64,000 nt of DNA, taken from assembly GCA_016234115.1 (NCBI GenBank), contig JACRHD010000021.1, positions 109,395-173,394 on the forward strand, written 5' to 3'. This document shows positions 1 to 9,497 of this stretch, one piece after another. Position 1 is the first letter of the stretch. Every line of letters starts with the position of its first letter. Made by a program: the position numbers and the translations under genes. This DNA comes from Nitrospirota bacterium (GTDB taxonomy: Bacteria > Nitrospirota > Thermodesulfovibrionia > UBA6902). The notes below the pieces were generated by a model. The model was not told the DNA's origin. It made no database searches and was given only the letters and a program-made list of their open reading frames with translations.

Positions 1-2
1 TG

Positions 3-1922
3 TTCCCGCGTGTTGAATATAGAGAGCCAAGAACGATATCGGGCATTTTCCAGCTCGAATCCGGTCAGGCGATTGCAGTCCGGAAGGGAAAGCAAATTTT
101 TATTGATACCGGCATCGTCATCAAAGGCGCCGTGGAGGGCGACCTCAGCGTCCGGGAGATAAGGATAAACCCCGTCTCACTGAATACTGATTCCATAAAA
201 GGCGTCGAAGGCGGCATCTCCCTTGGCCTGGACAAACAGGCCGTCGCGGACGTTTCGTTGTCCTGGGAAAACGTCGATATCGGAGGCGTGGCGCAAAGAT
301 TCGGCGCGGACGTATTAAAGGGGAAGGGGCTGTCTGTTCACGGGAAGGGAGATGTTTATTCCGCAGTGAAAATAACCCTGCCCGAAAACGCCCCTCCGAC
401 TGCGGCGGGAACGGTCAACCTCGGTATTTCAAAGGCGGGGTTTTCTTCTTCCGATGAGACGATAGTCGGCGAGGGAATGGAAATTCATGTTGCCGGCGGC
501 TTTGAATTTCCTGTGCCCCCTGACCGGGTAAATTTCAGTGTCAATGGCGAAGCTGCCGGTTTTGAGCTCTTGATGGGCAAATTTTACGGCGACTTCAAAA
601 ACAGGGCGGTTTCATTCTCCTCGCAAGGGACATACACTCAGGCCGATGCCCTGATAAAGATATCACGGGGAGGACTCGGCCTGTCAGGCGCCGGGAATAT
701 CAACTTTTCGGGGGACATATCAGACCCCGCGGGGTCTCCTCATTATGATATGGAAATCGGCCTTGAAAACCTCTCCGTTGACGATGCCTACGGTTTTTTT
801 ATAAAAGATACCTTCAAGGAACAATACCCTGTGCTTGGGGAATTAACGGCCGGCGGGACAGTTTCCGCTTCGTTGTCCGTCAACGGGACGAAGGACTCCT
901 TTACTCTTGAGGGCGCCATTGGGGCCGTTGATGTAAATATTAAAGGCGGAGACGGCGGCCTGTCCGCCTCCGGAGTAAACATGATGCTGCCTGTTGACAT
1001 GTCCTGGCCTGAGGCCCTTCACAGCGGAAAGCGGAAAGACTTCGGCTTTCTGAAGGCCGCGGACTTTTCATGGAAGGCCCTCAGGTTCACTGATCTTGAG
1101 CTTGTCCCGGTTGTCAGGGAAAACGCGCTCATCTTTCGCGACGAAGTGGTCCTGCCGTTGTTTGACGGAGGCATTATGTTTCAGAATATTTCATACACCG
1201 ATCTGCTTTCGCCGGACAGGGAACTCCGCCTCTCCATCGATATACAGGGTGTCGATCTCGGCAAGCTGACTGCTTCGCTTGATATGCCCCCGATAAATGG
1301 AAGTCTGTCCGGCACTGTCCCGAGGGTGACCTTGACCGGCAACAGGCTTCTTACTGAAGGACAGATCGACCTCCGGCTTTTAGACGGGCATATCCGGGTA
1401 AGCGCTTTTTCCATAGACGATGTCGCCGGTCCGGTCGCCTCGATTAAGGCAGGCATTGAGATTAAAGACATCGATCTTGAAAAACTGACAGGCGCATTTG
1501 ACTTCGGTCATATTTCAGGGGTGCTTGAAGGGGACATAGACGACCTTGTAATTGTCAACGGCCAGGCAGAGGGTTTTAAGGCGTCGATAGAGACCGTCAA
1601 AAAGAAGGGCATCGCCCAGAAGATCAGCGTCGATGCCCTCAAAAAGATATCAATCCTGGGGACCGGGGCCACGACGTCCATACTCGACCGGGGCATATAC
1701 CGGCTTTTTAAACAGTACGGATATGAGAAGATCGGGTTTAAGGCTTATCTCAAAAACGATAATCTCCTGCTCCTCGGGGTAAAGAGGGAAGAAGGCAAAC
1801 AATATCTCGTGGAGGGCGGACTTCTTCCGCCGAGGGTGGACGTCGTTACCTACAGCCAGAACATCTCCTTTAAAGAGATCGTCAACAGGTTAAAAAGGAT
1901 AGGCGCGGCAGGAAAAGATTAG
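3..1922 (+). CDS. YdbH-like/AsmA-like intermembrane lipid-transport family protein (C-terminal part; 5' end outside window)
   Basis: The frame is open from base 3 with no stop before the listed start at 132. Repetitive beta-rich sequence ending in GFKASIETVKKKGIAQKISVDALKKISILGTGA..., typical of the DctA-YdbH family C-terminus. Followed by a DUF1318 gene as in ydbH-ynbE-ydbL loci. Confidence 0.7.
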   Translation, partial: FPRVEYREPRTISGIFQLESGQAIAVRKGKQIFIDTGIVIKGAVEGDLSVREIRINPVSLNTDSIKGVEGGISLGLDKQAVADVSLSWENVDIGGVAQRFGADVLKGKGLSVHGKGDVYSAVKITLPENAPPTAAGTVNLGISKAGFSSSDETIVGEGMEIHVAGGFEFPVPPDRVNFSVNGEAAGFELLMGKFYGDFKNRAVSFSSQGTYTQADALIKISRGGLGLSGAGNINFSGDISDPAGSPHYDMEIGLENLSVDDAYGFFIKDTFKEQYPVLGELTAGGTVSASLSVNGTKDSFTLEGAIGAVDVNIKGGDGGLSASGVNMMLPVDMSWPEALHSGKRKDFGFLKAADFSWKALRFTDLELVPVVRENALIFRDEVVLPLFDGGIMFQNISYTDLLSPDRELRLSIDIQGVDLGKLTASLDMPPINGSLSGTVPRVTLTGNRLLTEGQIDLRLLDGHIRVSAFSIDDVAGPVASIKAGIEIKDIDLEKLTGAFDFGHISGVLEGDIDDLVIVNGQAEGFKASIETVKKKGIAQKISVDALKKISILGTGATTSILDRGIYRLFKQYGYEKIGFKAYLKNDNLLLLGVKREEGKQYLVEGGLLPPRVDVVTYSQNISFKEIVNRLKRIGAAGKD

Positions 1923-1943
1923 CCTTCAGCGTTCAGCCGGTCA

Positions 1944-2140
1944 GCATCTTTACAGGCGCAAAGGGAAGCCTGCTGCGGAATTTCTATAATCGACAAACAC
2001 CATTTTACATTTTTTCGTCTGCGCAATTCTTGTCTTTATCCTTTTCTTCACTCTTTACTCTTAACTCTTGACTCTTAAACTCTTGACTCTTTTTTAAAGG
2101 TGTCGTATAGAAATTCCTCCGCAGCCTCCCCTTCGCGCCC
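1944..2140. repeat. MITE-like palindromic element, copy A
   Basis: Ends catctttacaggcgcaaagggaagcctgctgcggaatttctata ... tatagaaattcctccgcagcctccccttcgcgcc are inverted. A second copy in opposite orientation lies at about 11824-12005. Confidence 0.8.
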
Positions 2141-2155
2141 GTTTATGTCTTTTCT

Positions 2156-2184
2156 GTAGGGGCGACCCGGCGGGTCGCCCCTAC
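2156..2184. repeat. GTAGGGGCG hairpin 1 (gtaggggcgaccc ggc gggtcgcccctac)
   Basis: Perfect 13-bp arms with a 3-nt loop. Confidence 0.9.
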
Positions 2185-2280
2185 GCCTTTCCCTTGCCCC
2201 TGGACCCTTTATCATGAGTAGAAGCTGGACGAGAAATAGTTTATAATTGAACTCAGCAATTATAATCGTCCTGAGGAGGA

Positions 2281-2913
2281 ATGATAATGAGAAGATATGC
2301 GTTGAAAAAATCTCCGCTTTATTTTTTAGTGTTCTTTATAACTTCCTGCGTAACCATAAACATATATTTCCCCGCGGCCGCTGTTGAAAAAGCGGCTGAC
2401 AGGATTGTGGATGAGGTATGGGGTGAAAAAGGGCAGACGCCGGAAAAGCAGGAGCAGCAGGAACAGCAAAAGACACCGGATGGACCGCAAAGTCTGCTGA
2501 GAAATTCGATGACATTCACCTTGTCGATTGTCGGACCGGGGGAGGCATATGCCCAGGAGGCCGATATCAACATTACCACCCCCGGGATCAGGACACTGAA
2601 GGATTCCATTCAGCGGCGGGCCGATTCCATCAGGCCTTATATGGACAAGGGGAATGCCGGCATTTCAAATAACGGTCTCCTCCTCGTTCGTTCGACCGAC
2701 GGGCTGAATCTGAAGGACAAGGCGTCGTTTACCCGTCTTATTGAAGCCGAAAACAAGGACAGGGAGGCGCTTTACCGGGAGATAGCAGCGGCCAATAATT
2801 TCCCCCCTGAGAAGGTCCCGGACATCAAAAAGATATTTGCAGGAAGCTGGATCAAAAACGCAAAGAAAGGCTGGTGGGTCCAGGACGCCGGAGGCGAATG
2901 GAGGCAAAAGTAG
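2281..2913 (+). CDS. Lipoprotein with YdbL/DUF1318 domain and N-terminal lipobox segment CVTINIYFPAAAVEKAADRIVDEVWG
   Basis: Signal peptide plus Cys; C-terminal DUF1318-like region; downstream of the YdbH-like gene; preceded by gaggagga. Confidence 0.7.
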   Translation: MIMRRYALKKSPLYFLVFFITSCVTINIYFPAAAVEKAADRIVDEVWGEKGQTPEKQEQQEQQKTPDGPQSLLRNSMTFTLSIVGPGEAYAQEADINITTPGIRTLKDSIQRRADSIRPYMDKGNAGISNNGLLLVRSTDGLNLKDKASFTRLIEAENKDREALYREIAAANNFPPEKVPDIKKIFAGSWIKNAKKGWWVQDAGGEWRQK

Positions 2914-2962
2914 TCCGCGGGCACTGGCCTTCCGCGAAGCCCGCGAGCCGGGACAAATCCCA

Positions 2963-3433
2963 CTATTCCCCCGGTGCGGAATTGATGACAATCAGCGCGA
3001 CGCCGTCTATCAGCAGCAGGAGATTCAGCACGGCGCTGATTCCGTGAAGTCTTCTGAACTCTTTCCTCGGCAAAGACCCCGGAGCTGTCTGCTCAAAAGA
3101 GGTAATCTCTGCCTTTGTCTTTTTGACGTCCGGGTACAGCTTAAAGTGGATATAGGAATTAATCACGACCGCAGCGATAATCAGGGAAAGGGAGAGCTTT
3201 CTGGCGAGGCCGGCCTGTAAGTTTGCGAAGACAAGAAAGCTCACCAGCGCGGCCAGAGAAATGATCAGGTTAAACGGGAAATAAACAGCGAAGAGCTTGT
3301 CCACGATCGCGCTTGCCGTATCACGTCCAAAGCCCTTGAAGATGGCCGGGGTGATAAGGAAAGTAAAAATCGCAATCCCTCCTACCCACAATGCGAGCAG
3401 TATGCTGTATATGCTTATTCCTAACCTGGCCAT
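2963..3433 (-). CDS. DUF4149-family membrane protein
   Basis: Four hydrophobic segments; N-terminal ALWVGGIAIFTFLITPAIFKGF pattern. Confidence 0.65.
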   Translation of the reverse strand: MARLGISIYSILLALWVGGIAIFTFLITPAIFKGFGRDTASAIVDKLFAVYFPFNLIISLAALVSFLVFANLQAGLARKLSLSLIIAAVVINSYIHFKLYPDVKKTKAEITSFEQTAPGSLPRKEFRRLHGISAVLNLLLLIDGVALIVINSAPGE

Positions 3434-4161
3434 TTCGTTATTGTGACTATTTTATCACACTTGGCCTTCAAGCCCCGCTCTTTCTCCTCCACCGAAGAAT
3501 CATTTGGAAAAGTTTGTGTTACAATATCAAGAAAAGTGAGGGACAAACACTGCAAACAAGGGGTCAAACCTTCAAATGTCATAAACCGAGGGTCAGAGAG
3601 AATGATAAATGACTTTTGAAGGTTTGACCCCTTGTACTCACCCTGCCCCACTTCCAGATACCACTGCTGCCCTTTGGGCGCTATTTGCGCCTTCTTCCAC
3701 ATGGACAATTCCTTTTTATGCGTGCCCGAGTCATCTCCTCTTGAAACAAAAACCGCTTTTGCCCCCGCAACCTTCTTCAATGCAGCCACAGTGTCCTTCA
3801 TGCCCTTGATGCCTGCAGCGTCTTCAGCCGGACCCACGATGACAAAATCGTTATACATGACGTCATGACGGTCCGTGAACCAGCCTTCATCGACCATCTT
3901 CAGCTCATCATCCTTCGCGTGAACGAAGACAACGTCGGCGTCTCCCCTCTTGCCAATCTCAAGCGCCGCTCCGGTGCCGACTGCGACAACCTTGATCCTG
4001 ATGCCGGTCTTTTTTTCAAAAGCGGGAAGGATATGTTCAAACAGCCCCGAGTTCTGCGTGCTCGTTGTCGAGGCGCATATTATGATTTCTTCTGCAAATG
4101 CAACGGGTATTGCCGCAATGGAAAATATTAATGCCAATAATAGTTTTTTGAGCATTTGCAC
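3421..4161 (-). pseudogene. tupA: Truncated tungstate-type ABC substrate-binding protein (TupA-like)
   Basis: ASTTSTQNSGLFEHILPAFEKKTGI...GDADVVFVHAKDDE...FVSRGDDSGTHKKELSMW...WYLEVGQG is TupA-like. After GQGEY the frame runs into a palindromic element and the usual C-terminal lobe is absent. Confidence 0.7.
3556..3635. repeat. REP-like palindrome (27-bp arms, acaaggggtcaaaccttcaaatgtcat)
   Basis: Arms 3556-3582 and 3609-3635 are reverse complements with one mismatch; 26-nt loop. Confidence 0.85.
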
Positions 4162-4169
4162 CTCTTCAC

Positions 4170-4248
4170 AAGGGTTCGAGGGGTCAAGTAGGGGCGGGTC
4201 TAAACCCCGCCCTGCATTACCCTTAGCCCCTTGAACCCTCGAACCCTT
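4170..4248. repeat. Nested inverted repeat: outer aagggttcgaggggtcaag / cttgaaccctcgaaccctt, inner GTAGGGGCG hairpin (4188-4215)
   Basis: Direct reading of both arms. Confidence 0.85.
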
Positions 4249-4255
4249 TATTTTG

Positions 4256-4576
4256 CTATCTGTTCAAAAGCACATCATCCGTCCAGCTCATTGCGGCAGA
4301 GACCGCGGGAAATCCGATCGTGCTCGTCAGCAGGATCAATGTATGATAAACCTCATCCCTTGTTGCTCCTGCCTCGATGGCCCTCCTGACGTGACTGTGC
4401 ACGGAACCCTCCGAACGTATGGCGGCGGCAGCGGCAAGCTGGATGAGGTGGGACGTCTTTTCATTGACCGGGCCTATGGACCTGGCCGTTTTGCCCAGGT
4501 TCTCCACTGCCTTTGAAAGCTTGTTGTACCTCTTCCTGATATCGGTGTACATCTTCGGCAACTTTTTTTCCGTCAT
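4256..4576 (-). CDS. Carboxymuconolactone decarboxylase family protein (AhpD-like)
   Basis: SEGSVHSHVRRAIEAGATRDEVYHTLILLTSTIGFPA; internal start MTEKKL chosen because aaaggagggaagcat precedes it. Confidence 0.75.
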   Translation of the reverse strand: MTEKKLPKMYTDIRKRYNKLSKAVENLGKTARSIGPVNEKTSHLIQLAAAAAIRSEGSVHSHVRRAIEAGATRDEVYHTLILLTSTIGFPAVSAAMSWTDDVLLNR

Positions 4577-4664
4577 ATGCTTCCCTCCTTTTGCATGGAA
4601 TTGGTTTCCATGCAACATATTACAAAAATCCCGTCGGCATATCAACAACATTTATTTCTTCTGC

Positions 4665-4818
4665 CGGAACCCTTCAGTGAAGGATGGGGACCGGGTTATC
4701 CCCCTCTTTGGAAAAGAGGGGTTAAGGGGAGATTTTATAGAATAAGTTTACAAAAGCCCCCCTCGCCCCCCTTTGCTAAAGGGGGGGGAATTTCCACCCT
4801 TCACTGAATGGATACTCG
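4665..4818. repeat. SPPLAKGG-type palindromic element, copy 1
   Basis: cccctctttggaaaagagggg...cccccctttgctaaaggggggg, with outer ends cccttcagtgaagg / cccttcactgaatgg. Homologous core at about 10500-10625. Confidence 0.8.
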
Positions 4819-4897
4819 TATGCAGGGCTGCGGAGGTGGTTGAATCTCGCCTCAATTGGTGATATATTTTACAAATATAATGCCAAGGAGGAAATAT

Positions 4898-5296
4898 ATG
4901 AACTTGCACGAAGAAATAACGAGGACAGCTTATGAACTCTATGAAAGAAGCGGGTGCATCGGAGGCCTGGATTTTGAGAACTGGCTCGAAGCTGAAAGGA
5001 TAGTGCTGACAAGACATGCCGGCCAGGTCATAGAGGAACCCGAAGGGGAAGAACTGATGATCGCGGCAGACGAGATCAGTGATGAGGTTGAAGAAAGAGC
5101 GCCGGCATATGCAGTGAGGGAGATGGAAGATGCAACAGTGGACGAGGAGATGGAGGTGCGGGGCCCGGCCCTCGGCACAAAAGAGGACATGGCTGTGAAG
5201 GCAGAAAAAATCAGACCCGCAAGAACGGCCGCTGCTAAAGGGAAAAAAACGACTGCAAAGAAGACCTTCCAGAAAAGCAGGGAAAAGTTCCACTGA
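4898..5296 (+). CDS. DUF2934-domain protein with basic Lys/Ala-rich tail
   Basis: MNLHEEITRTAYELYERSGCIGGLDFENWLEAERIVL; aaggagg upstream of ATG 4898. Confidence 0.65.
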   Translation: MNLHEEITRTAYELYERSGCIGGLDFENWLEAERIVLTRHAGQVIEEPEGEELMIAADEISDEVEERAPAYAVREMEDATVDEEMEVRGPALGTKEDMAVKAEKIRPARTAAAKGKKTTAKKTFQKSREKFH

Positions 5297-5343
5297 AATC
5301 ACTGATACTCTGAGGCTTTGACACGTCAAACGAGGAGGATGCT

Positions 5344-8300
5344 GTGAAACGAAAAGCGGTGACGGTCGACGGCTGCACCGCGTGCGCGCACGTTGTGCAT
5401 GCGGTAAGTGAAATAATAACTATTTATCCCATAACGCCCTCTTCTCCCATTGCGGAGATCTGTGACGAAAAAACGGCGAAAGGACGGGTGAATATCTGGG
5501 GCTCTGTGCCGAGGGTGAGCCAGATGCAGTCGGAGGCCGGGGTCGCCGGAGCCGTGCACGGCTCGCTCACTACCGGCGCGCTGGCAACGACTATTTCCGC
5601 TTCCCAGGGGCTACTGCTTATTGTCCCCAACATGTATAAGATCGCCGGAGAGCTTACGCCGACCGTCTTCCATATTACCGCACGCTCCCTGGCCTGCCAG
5701 GGACTGTCCATCTTCGGCGACCACTCCGATGTAATGGCGGCCCGTTCAACGGGATTTGCCATGCTCTGCTCAAAGGACGTGCAGGAGGCGATGGATATGG
5801 CCCTGATCGCCCATGCTGCGACACTCGAATCCCGGATACCCTTTATGCACTTTTTTGACGGCTTCAGAACGTCACACGAGATCCAGAAAATAGAGGAGCT
5901 GACCTTCGACGATATGCGCTCCATGATCGATAACGACCTTGTTATCGCCCACCGGATGAGGGGCTTGACCCCTGACCGTCCTGCGATAAGGGGGACGGCG
6001 CAGAACCCTGATGTGTATTTTCAGGGAAGGGAGTCGGTCAATAAATATTACTCCGTCACCCCGGAGATCGTGCAGAAGACGATGAACAGGTTTGCGGGTC
6101 TCACAGGCAGGCAGTACAAGCTCTTTGATTACTTCGGCGACCCTAAGGCGGAGCGCGTAATTGTGATTATGGGGTCTGCCGGAGATACGGCGCTCAGCAC
6201 TATTCAGGCACTGAATGAAGGCGGTGAAAGGGTGGGGCTCCTGCAAGTCAGGCTTTACCGGCCTTTCTCAAGAGAGGCCTTTGTAAACGCGCTTCCTCCC
6301 GGTGTCAAATCTATCGCCGTCCTGGACCGCACCAAGGAGCCCGGCGCATTGGGCGAGCCTATGTACCTTGATGTAAGGACCGCTGTCGGCGAGGCCATGG
6401 AAAAGGGAGAAACGGACCTCGAAAGATATCCCGCGATTGTAGGAGGCCGCTACGGGCTCGGTTCAAAGGACTTTACTCCAGCCATGGTAAAGGGAGTTAT
6501 CGACAATCTGGCAAAGCCGTCTCCCGTGAACCATTTCACTATCGGCATCAATGACGACGTCGCGCATACGAGCCTTCAATATGACGAGAACTATACGTTA
6601 CCGGAAAGCGGGGTATACCGCGCGATGTTCTACGGCCTCGGCGCAGACGGCACCGTAGGGGCCAACAAAAATACCATCAAGATCATCGGTACGGAGACGG
6701 ACAATTATGCCCAGGGGTATTTTGTTTACGATTCCAAGAAATCAGGCGCGATAACAATATCCCATCTGCGGTTCGGAAAAGAAGAGATACACCATCCCTA
6801 TCTTCTGCCCAAAGCCAAATTCATAGCGTGCCACAACCCCACCTTCCTGGAGCAATTCGACATGCTGTCAAGGGCCGAGGAGGGCGCCACATTCCTGCTT
6901 ACGACTACGCACAAAAAGGAAGAGGTCTGGGACTCGCTGCCGGTGGAGGTGCAGGAGCGGATTATTTCGGGGAAGATGAAGTTTTATATTATCGACGCCA
7001 TCTCTCTTGCAGAGGAGTTAGGGCTCGGTTCGAGGATCAACATGATCATGCAGACCGCGTTCTTTGTCATATCAGGCATACTTCCCGCAGAGGACGCCAT
7101 AAACGCCATAAAGGGGCAGATTGAAAAGACGTATAAGAAAAAAGGGACACAGGTGGTGGAGATGAATTATGCAGCGGTGGACAAGGCGGTTCGCAATATT
7201 GTGGAAGTGCCGGTGCCGGCCGCCGCGACCGGCAAAATACATATGCGGCCCCCGGTGCCCGTGCATGCGCCTGAGTTCGTTCAGAACGTTACGGCGAAGA
7301 TGATTGAGGGCAAGGGCGATTCGCTGCCTGTGTCGGCAATACCTTCCGACGGCACATGGCCCACCGGGACCACGCAGTATGAAAAGAGGAATATAGGCGT
7401 CCATGTCCCGATCTGGGAGCCTGATGTCTGCATCCAGTGCGGACAGTGCTCCTTTGTATGTCCGCACGCGACTATACGGATAAAGGCGTATGACCCGGCC
7501 TTGCTTAAAAACGCGCCGAAGGATTTCAGGTCCGCTGATGCAAAGGGCAAGGAGCTCGCCGGCCTCAAATTTACCGTACAGGTCGCGCCGGAGGACTGCA
7601 CGGGGTGCGGCTCCTGCGTCTATATGTGCCCGGCACACAAGAAGGATGAACGGGGGGAAAAGATACCGGATTTCAAGGCGATAAACATGCGCCCCCAGGG
7701 GCCGGTCCGGCTGCGTGAAGTGGAGAATTACGATTTCTTCCTGGCCCTCCCCGACACCGACCCCTTAAGGTTCAATCCCTCAACTGTTAAAGGAAGCCAG
7801 TTTCTGAGACCTCTTTTTGAATATCACAGCTCGTGCGCGGGATGCGGGGAAACGCCTTATATCAAGCTGCTCACCCAACTGTTCGGGGACCGGCTGCTCA
7901 TTGCAAATGCCACCGGCTGCTCCTCGATCTATGGAGGGAACCTGCCGACTACGCCTTATACAAAGGGGGGAGACGGAAGAGGGCCAGCGTGGGCCAATTC
8001 ACTCTTTGAAGACAATGCCGAGTTCGGCTTCGGCATGAGGCAGACAGTGGACAAGTTCTACTCGCAGGCCCTTGAACTGCTGGACAGGCTCGGCTCCGAC
8101 CCGGCGTATACTGACGCGAGGGAGCTCTTCGAGTTGATTGGCCGGGCTGATCAGTCCACCCGTGAAGGCGTCGAGAAGCAAAGGGTCCGTATCGTCCAAT
8201 TAAAAAATAGACTCTCAAAAGAAATTTCCGCTGATGCAAAAAGTCTCTTGTCATTGGCTGATTATCTAATAAAAAAATCCGTCTGGGCCATCGGCGGCGA

Positions 8301-8925
8301 CGGCTGGGCCTATGACATCGGATACGGCGGGCTGGACCATGTGCTGGCCTCCGGAGAAAATATCAACATCATGATCCTCGATACTGAGGTCTACTCAAAC
8401 ACCGGCGGTCAGATGTCCAAGTCTACACCAATGGGCGCAATGGCGAAATTTGCCGCGGGCGGCAAGAGGACGCCGAAGAAGAATATCGGGACGATTATGA
8501 TGACCTACGGCAGTGTTTATGTGGCAAAGGTCGCCTTCGGCGCCAACCCGGCGCACACGGTCAAGGTCATGCTTGAGGCCGAGGCCTTCAACGGCCCGGC
8601 GCTGATCATCGCCTATTCCACCTGTATAGCCCAGGGCATCGATATGAGCAAAGGCATCGAAGAGCAGAGGCGCGCCGTGCAATGCGGGCACTGGCCCCTG
8701 TACCGCTTCAATCCCGCGCTTGAAAAGCAGGGCAAAAACCCTTTGATAATCGACAGCGGTGAGCCGACTATCTCCTTTGAAGAGTACGCCTACAGGGAAA
8801 ACCGCTACCGGGTACTGAGGTCTGAAAACCCCGAGTTGGCCACAGAGCTCATGAAACTTGCGGAGGCTAACGTTAAAAGGAGATGGAAGTTTTTGCAGCA
8901 CCTTGCAAAGTGGAGTCCCCAATAG
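5344..8925 (+). CDS. nifJ: Pyruvate:ferredoxin (flavodoxin) oxidoreductase, single polypeptide
   Basis: TACAHVVHAVSEIITIYPITPSSPIAE, two 4Fe-4S motifs (CIQCGQCSFVCPHA; CTGCGSCVYMCPA), C-terminal TPP domain GDGWAYDIGYGGLDHVLASGENINIMILDTEVYSNTGGQMSKSTPMGA; GTG start with gaggagg. Confidence 0.96.
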   Translation: MKRKAVTVDGCTACAHVVHAVSEIITIYPITPSSPIAEICDEKTAKGRVNIWGSVPRVSQMQSEAGVAGAVHGSLTTGALATTISASQGLLLIVPNMYKIAGELTPTVFHITARSLACQGLSIFGDHSDVMAARSTGFAMLCSKDVQEAMDMALIAHAATLESRIPFMHFFDGFRTSHEIQKIEELTFDDMRSMIDNDLVIAHRMRGLTPDRPAIRGTAQNPDVYFQGRESVNKYYSVTPEIVQKTMNRFAGLTGRQYKLFDYFGDPKAERVIVIMGSAGDTALSTIQALNEGGERVGLLQVRLYRPFSREAFVNALPPGVKSIAVLDRTKEPGALGEPMYLDVRTAVGEAMEKGETDLERYPAIVGGRYGLGSKDFTPAMVKGVIDNLAKPSPVNHFTIGINDDVAHTSLQYDENYTLPESGVYRAMFYGLGADGTVGANKNTIKIIGTETDNYAQGYFVYDSKKSGAITISHLRFGKEEIHHPYLLPKAKFIACHNPTFLEQFDMLSRAEEGATFLLTTTHKKEEVWDSLPVEVQERIISGKMKFYIIDAISLAEELGLGSRINMIMQTAFFVISGILPAEDAINAIKGQIEKTYKKKGTQVVEMNYAAVDKAVRNIVEVPVPAAATGKIHMRPPVPVHAPEFVQNVTAKMIEGKGDSLPVSAIPSDGTWPTGTTQYEKRNIGVHVPIWEPDVCIQCGQCSFVCPHATIRIKAYDPALLKNAPKDFRSADAKGKELAGLKFTVQVAPEDCTGCGSCVYMCPAHKKDERGEKIPDFKAINMRPQGPVRLREVENYDFFLALPDTDPLRFNPSTVKGSQFLRPLFEYHSSCAGCGETPYIKLLTQLFGDRLLIANATGCSSIYGGNLPTTPYTKGGDGRGPAWANSLFEDNAEFGFGMRQTVDKFYSQALELLDRLGSDPAYTDARELFELIGRADQSTREGVEKQRVRIVQLKNRLSKEISADAKSLLSLADYLIKKSVWAIGGDGWAYDIGYGGLDHVLASGENINIMILDTEVYSNTGGQMSKSTPMGAMAKFAAGGKRTPKKNIGTIMMTYGSVYVAKVAFGANPAHTVKVMLEAEAFNGPALIIAYSTCIAQGIDMSKGIEEQRRAVQCGHWPLYRFNPALEKQGKNPLIIDSGEPTISFEEYAYRENRYRVLRSENPELATELMKLAEANVKRRWKFLQHLAKWSPQ

Positions 8926-8998
8926 TGACAAGTAACAAGTGACAAGTGACGGGTAACCAGGGGAAACAACTCGTAACATGTTACTCGTCACTTGTTAC
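8925..8998. repeat. Inverted word repeat (gtgacaagtaac...gttactcgtcacttgttac)
   Basis: Arms about 8925-8957 and 8980-8998. Confidence 0.8.
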
Positions 8999-9021
8999 TA
9001 ACATATCAGGAGGTTACTCAA

Positions 9022-9468
9022 ATGGCCCTTAAAATATCCAGTCCGGCATTCGGGCAAAATGAAAATATACCAGCCAAATATACGTGCGACGGAAATGATA
9101 TCAATCCACCTCTCATTATTGACGGGGTCCCTGAAAAGGCAAAGTCCCTGGCGCTGATAATGGACGACCCGGACGCCCCGATGGGGACCTTTGTCCACTG
9201 GGTCGTATGGAATATCGATCCGAAGACAAAGGAGATCAAAGAGAACTCCGCGCCCAGGGGCGCTCAACAGGGTACGACTGATTTCAGGAGGCGCGATTAC
9301 GGAGGCCCCTGCCCGCCCTCCGGCGTCCACAGATACTTCTTCAAACTCTACGCCCTCGATGCCCCTTTGGCCGTGGGCACCGGAGCAAAGAAGACCGACC
9401 TGGAAAAAGCGATGAAAGGACACATCCTCGCGGAGGCGCAGTTGGTTGGGTTGTATAAGAGGTCGTAG
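9022..9468 (+). CDS. YbhB/YbcL family (PEBP/Raf kinase inhibitor-like) protein
   Basis: LALIMDDPDAPMGTFVHWVVWNI, GTTDFRRRDYGGPCPPSGVHRYFFKLYALD; caggaggt before ATG 9022. Confidence 0.9.
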   Translation: MALKISSPAFGQNENIPAKYTCDGNDINPPLIIDGVPEKAKSLALIMDDPDAPMGTFVHWVVWNIDPKTKEIKENSAPRGAQQGTTDFRRRDYGGPCPPSGVHRYFFKLYALDAPLAVGTGAKKTDLEKAMKGHILAEAQLVGLYKRS

Positions 9469-9492
9469 GGGCGAGGCGACCTCGCCCCTACG
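9464..9492. terminator. GTAGGGGCG hairpin 2 between convergent genes; its TAG is the stop of the preceding CDS
   Basis: cgtaggggcgagg-cga-cctcgcccctacg; stop codon TAG at 9466-9468; the convergent gene ends at 9498. Confidence 0.75.
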
Positions 9493-9497
9493 ACAGT

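Noticed and set aside
7072-7638. 188-aa minus-strand ORF within nifJ
   Set aside because: Shadow ORF in GC-rich coding sequence; Arg/His-rich translation with no family signature. The same applies to 5872..6246, 8395..8991 and 7281..7601.
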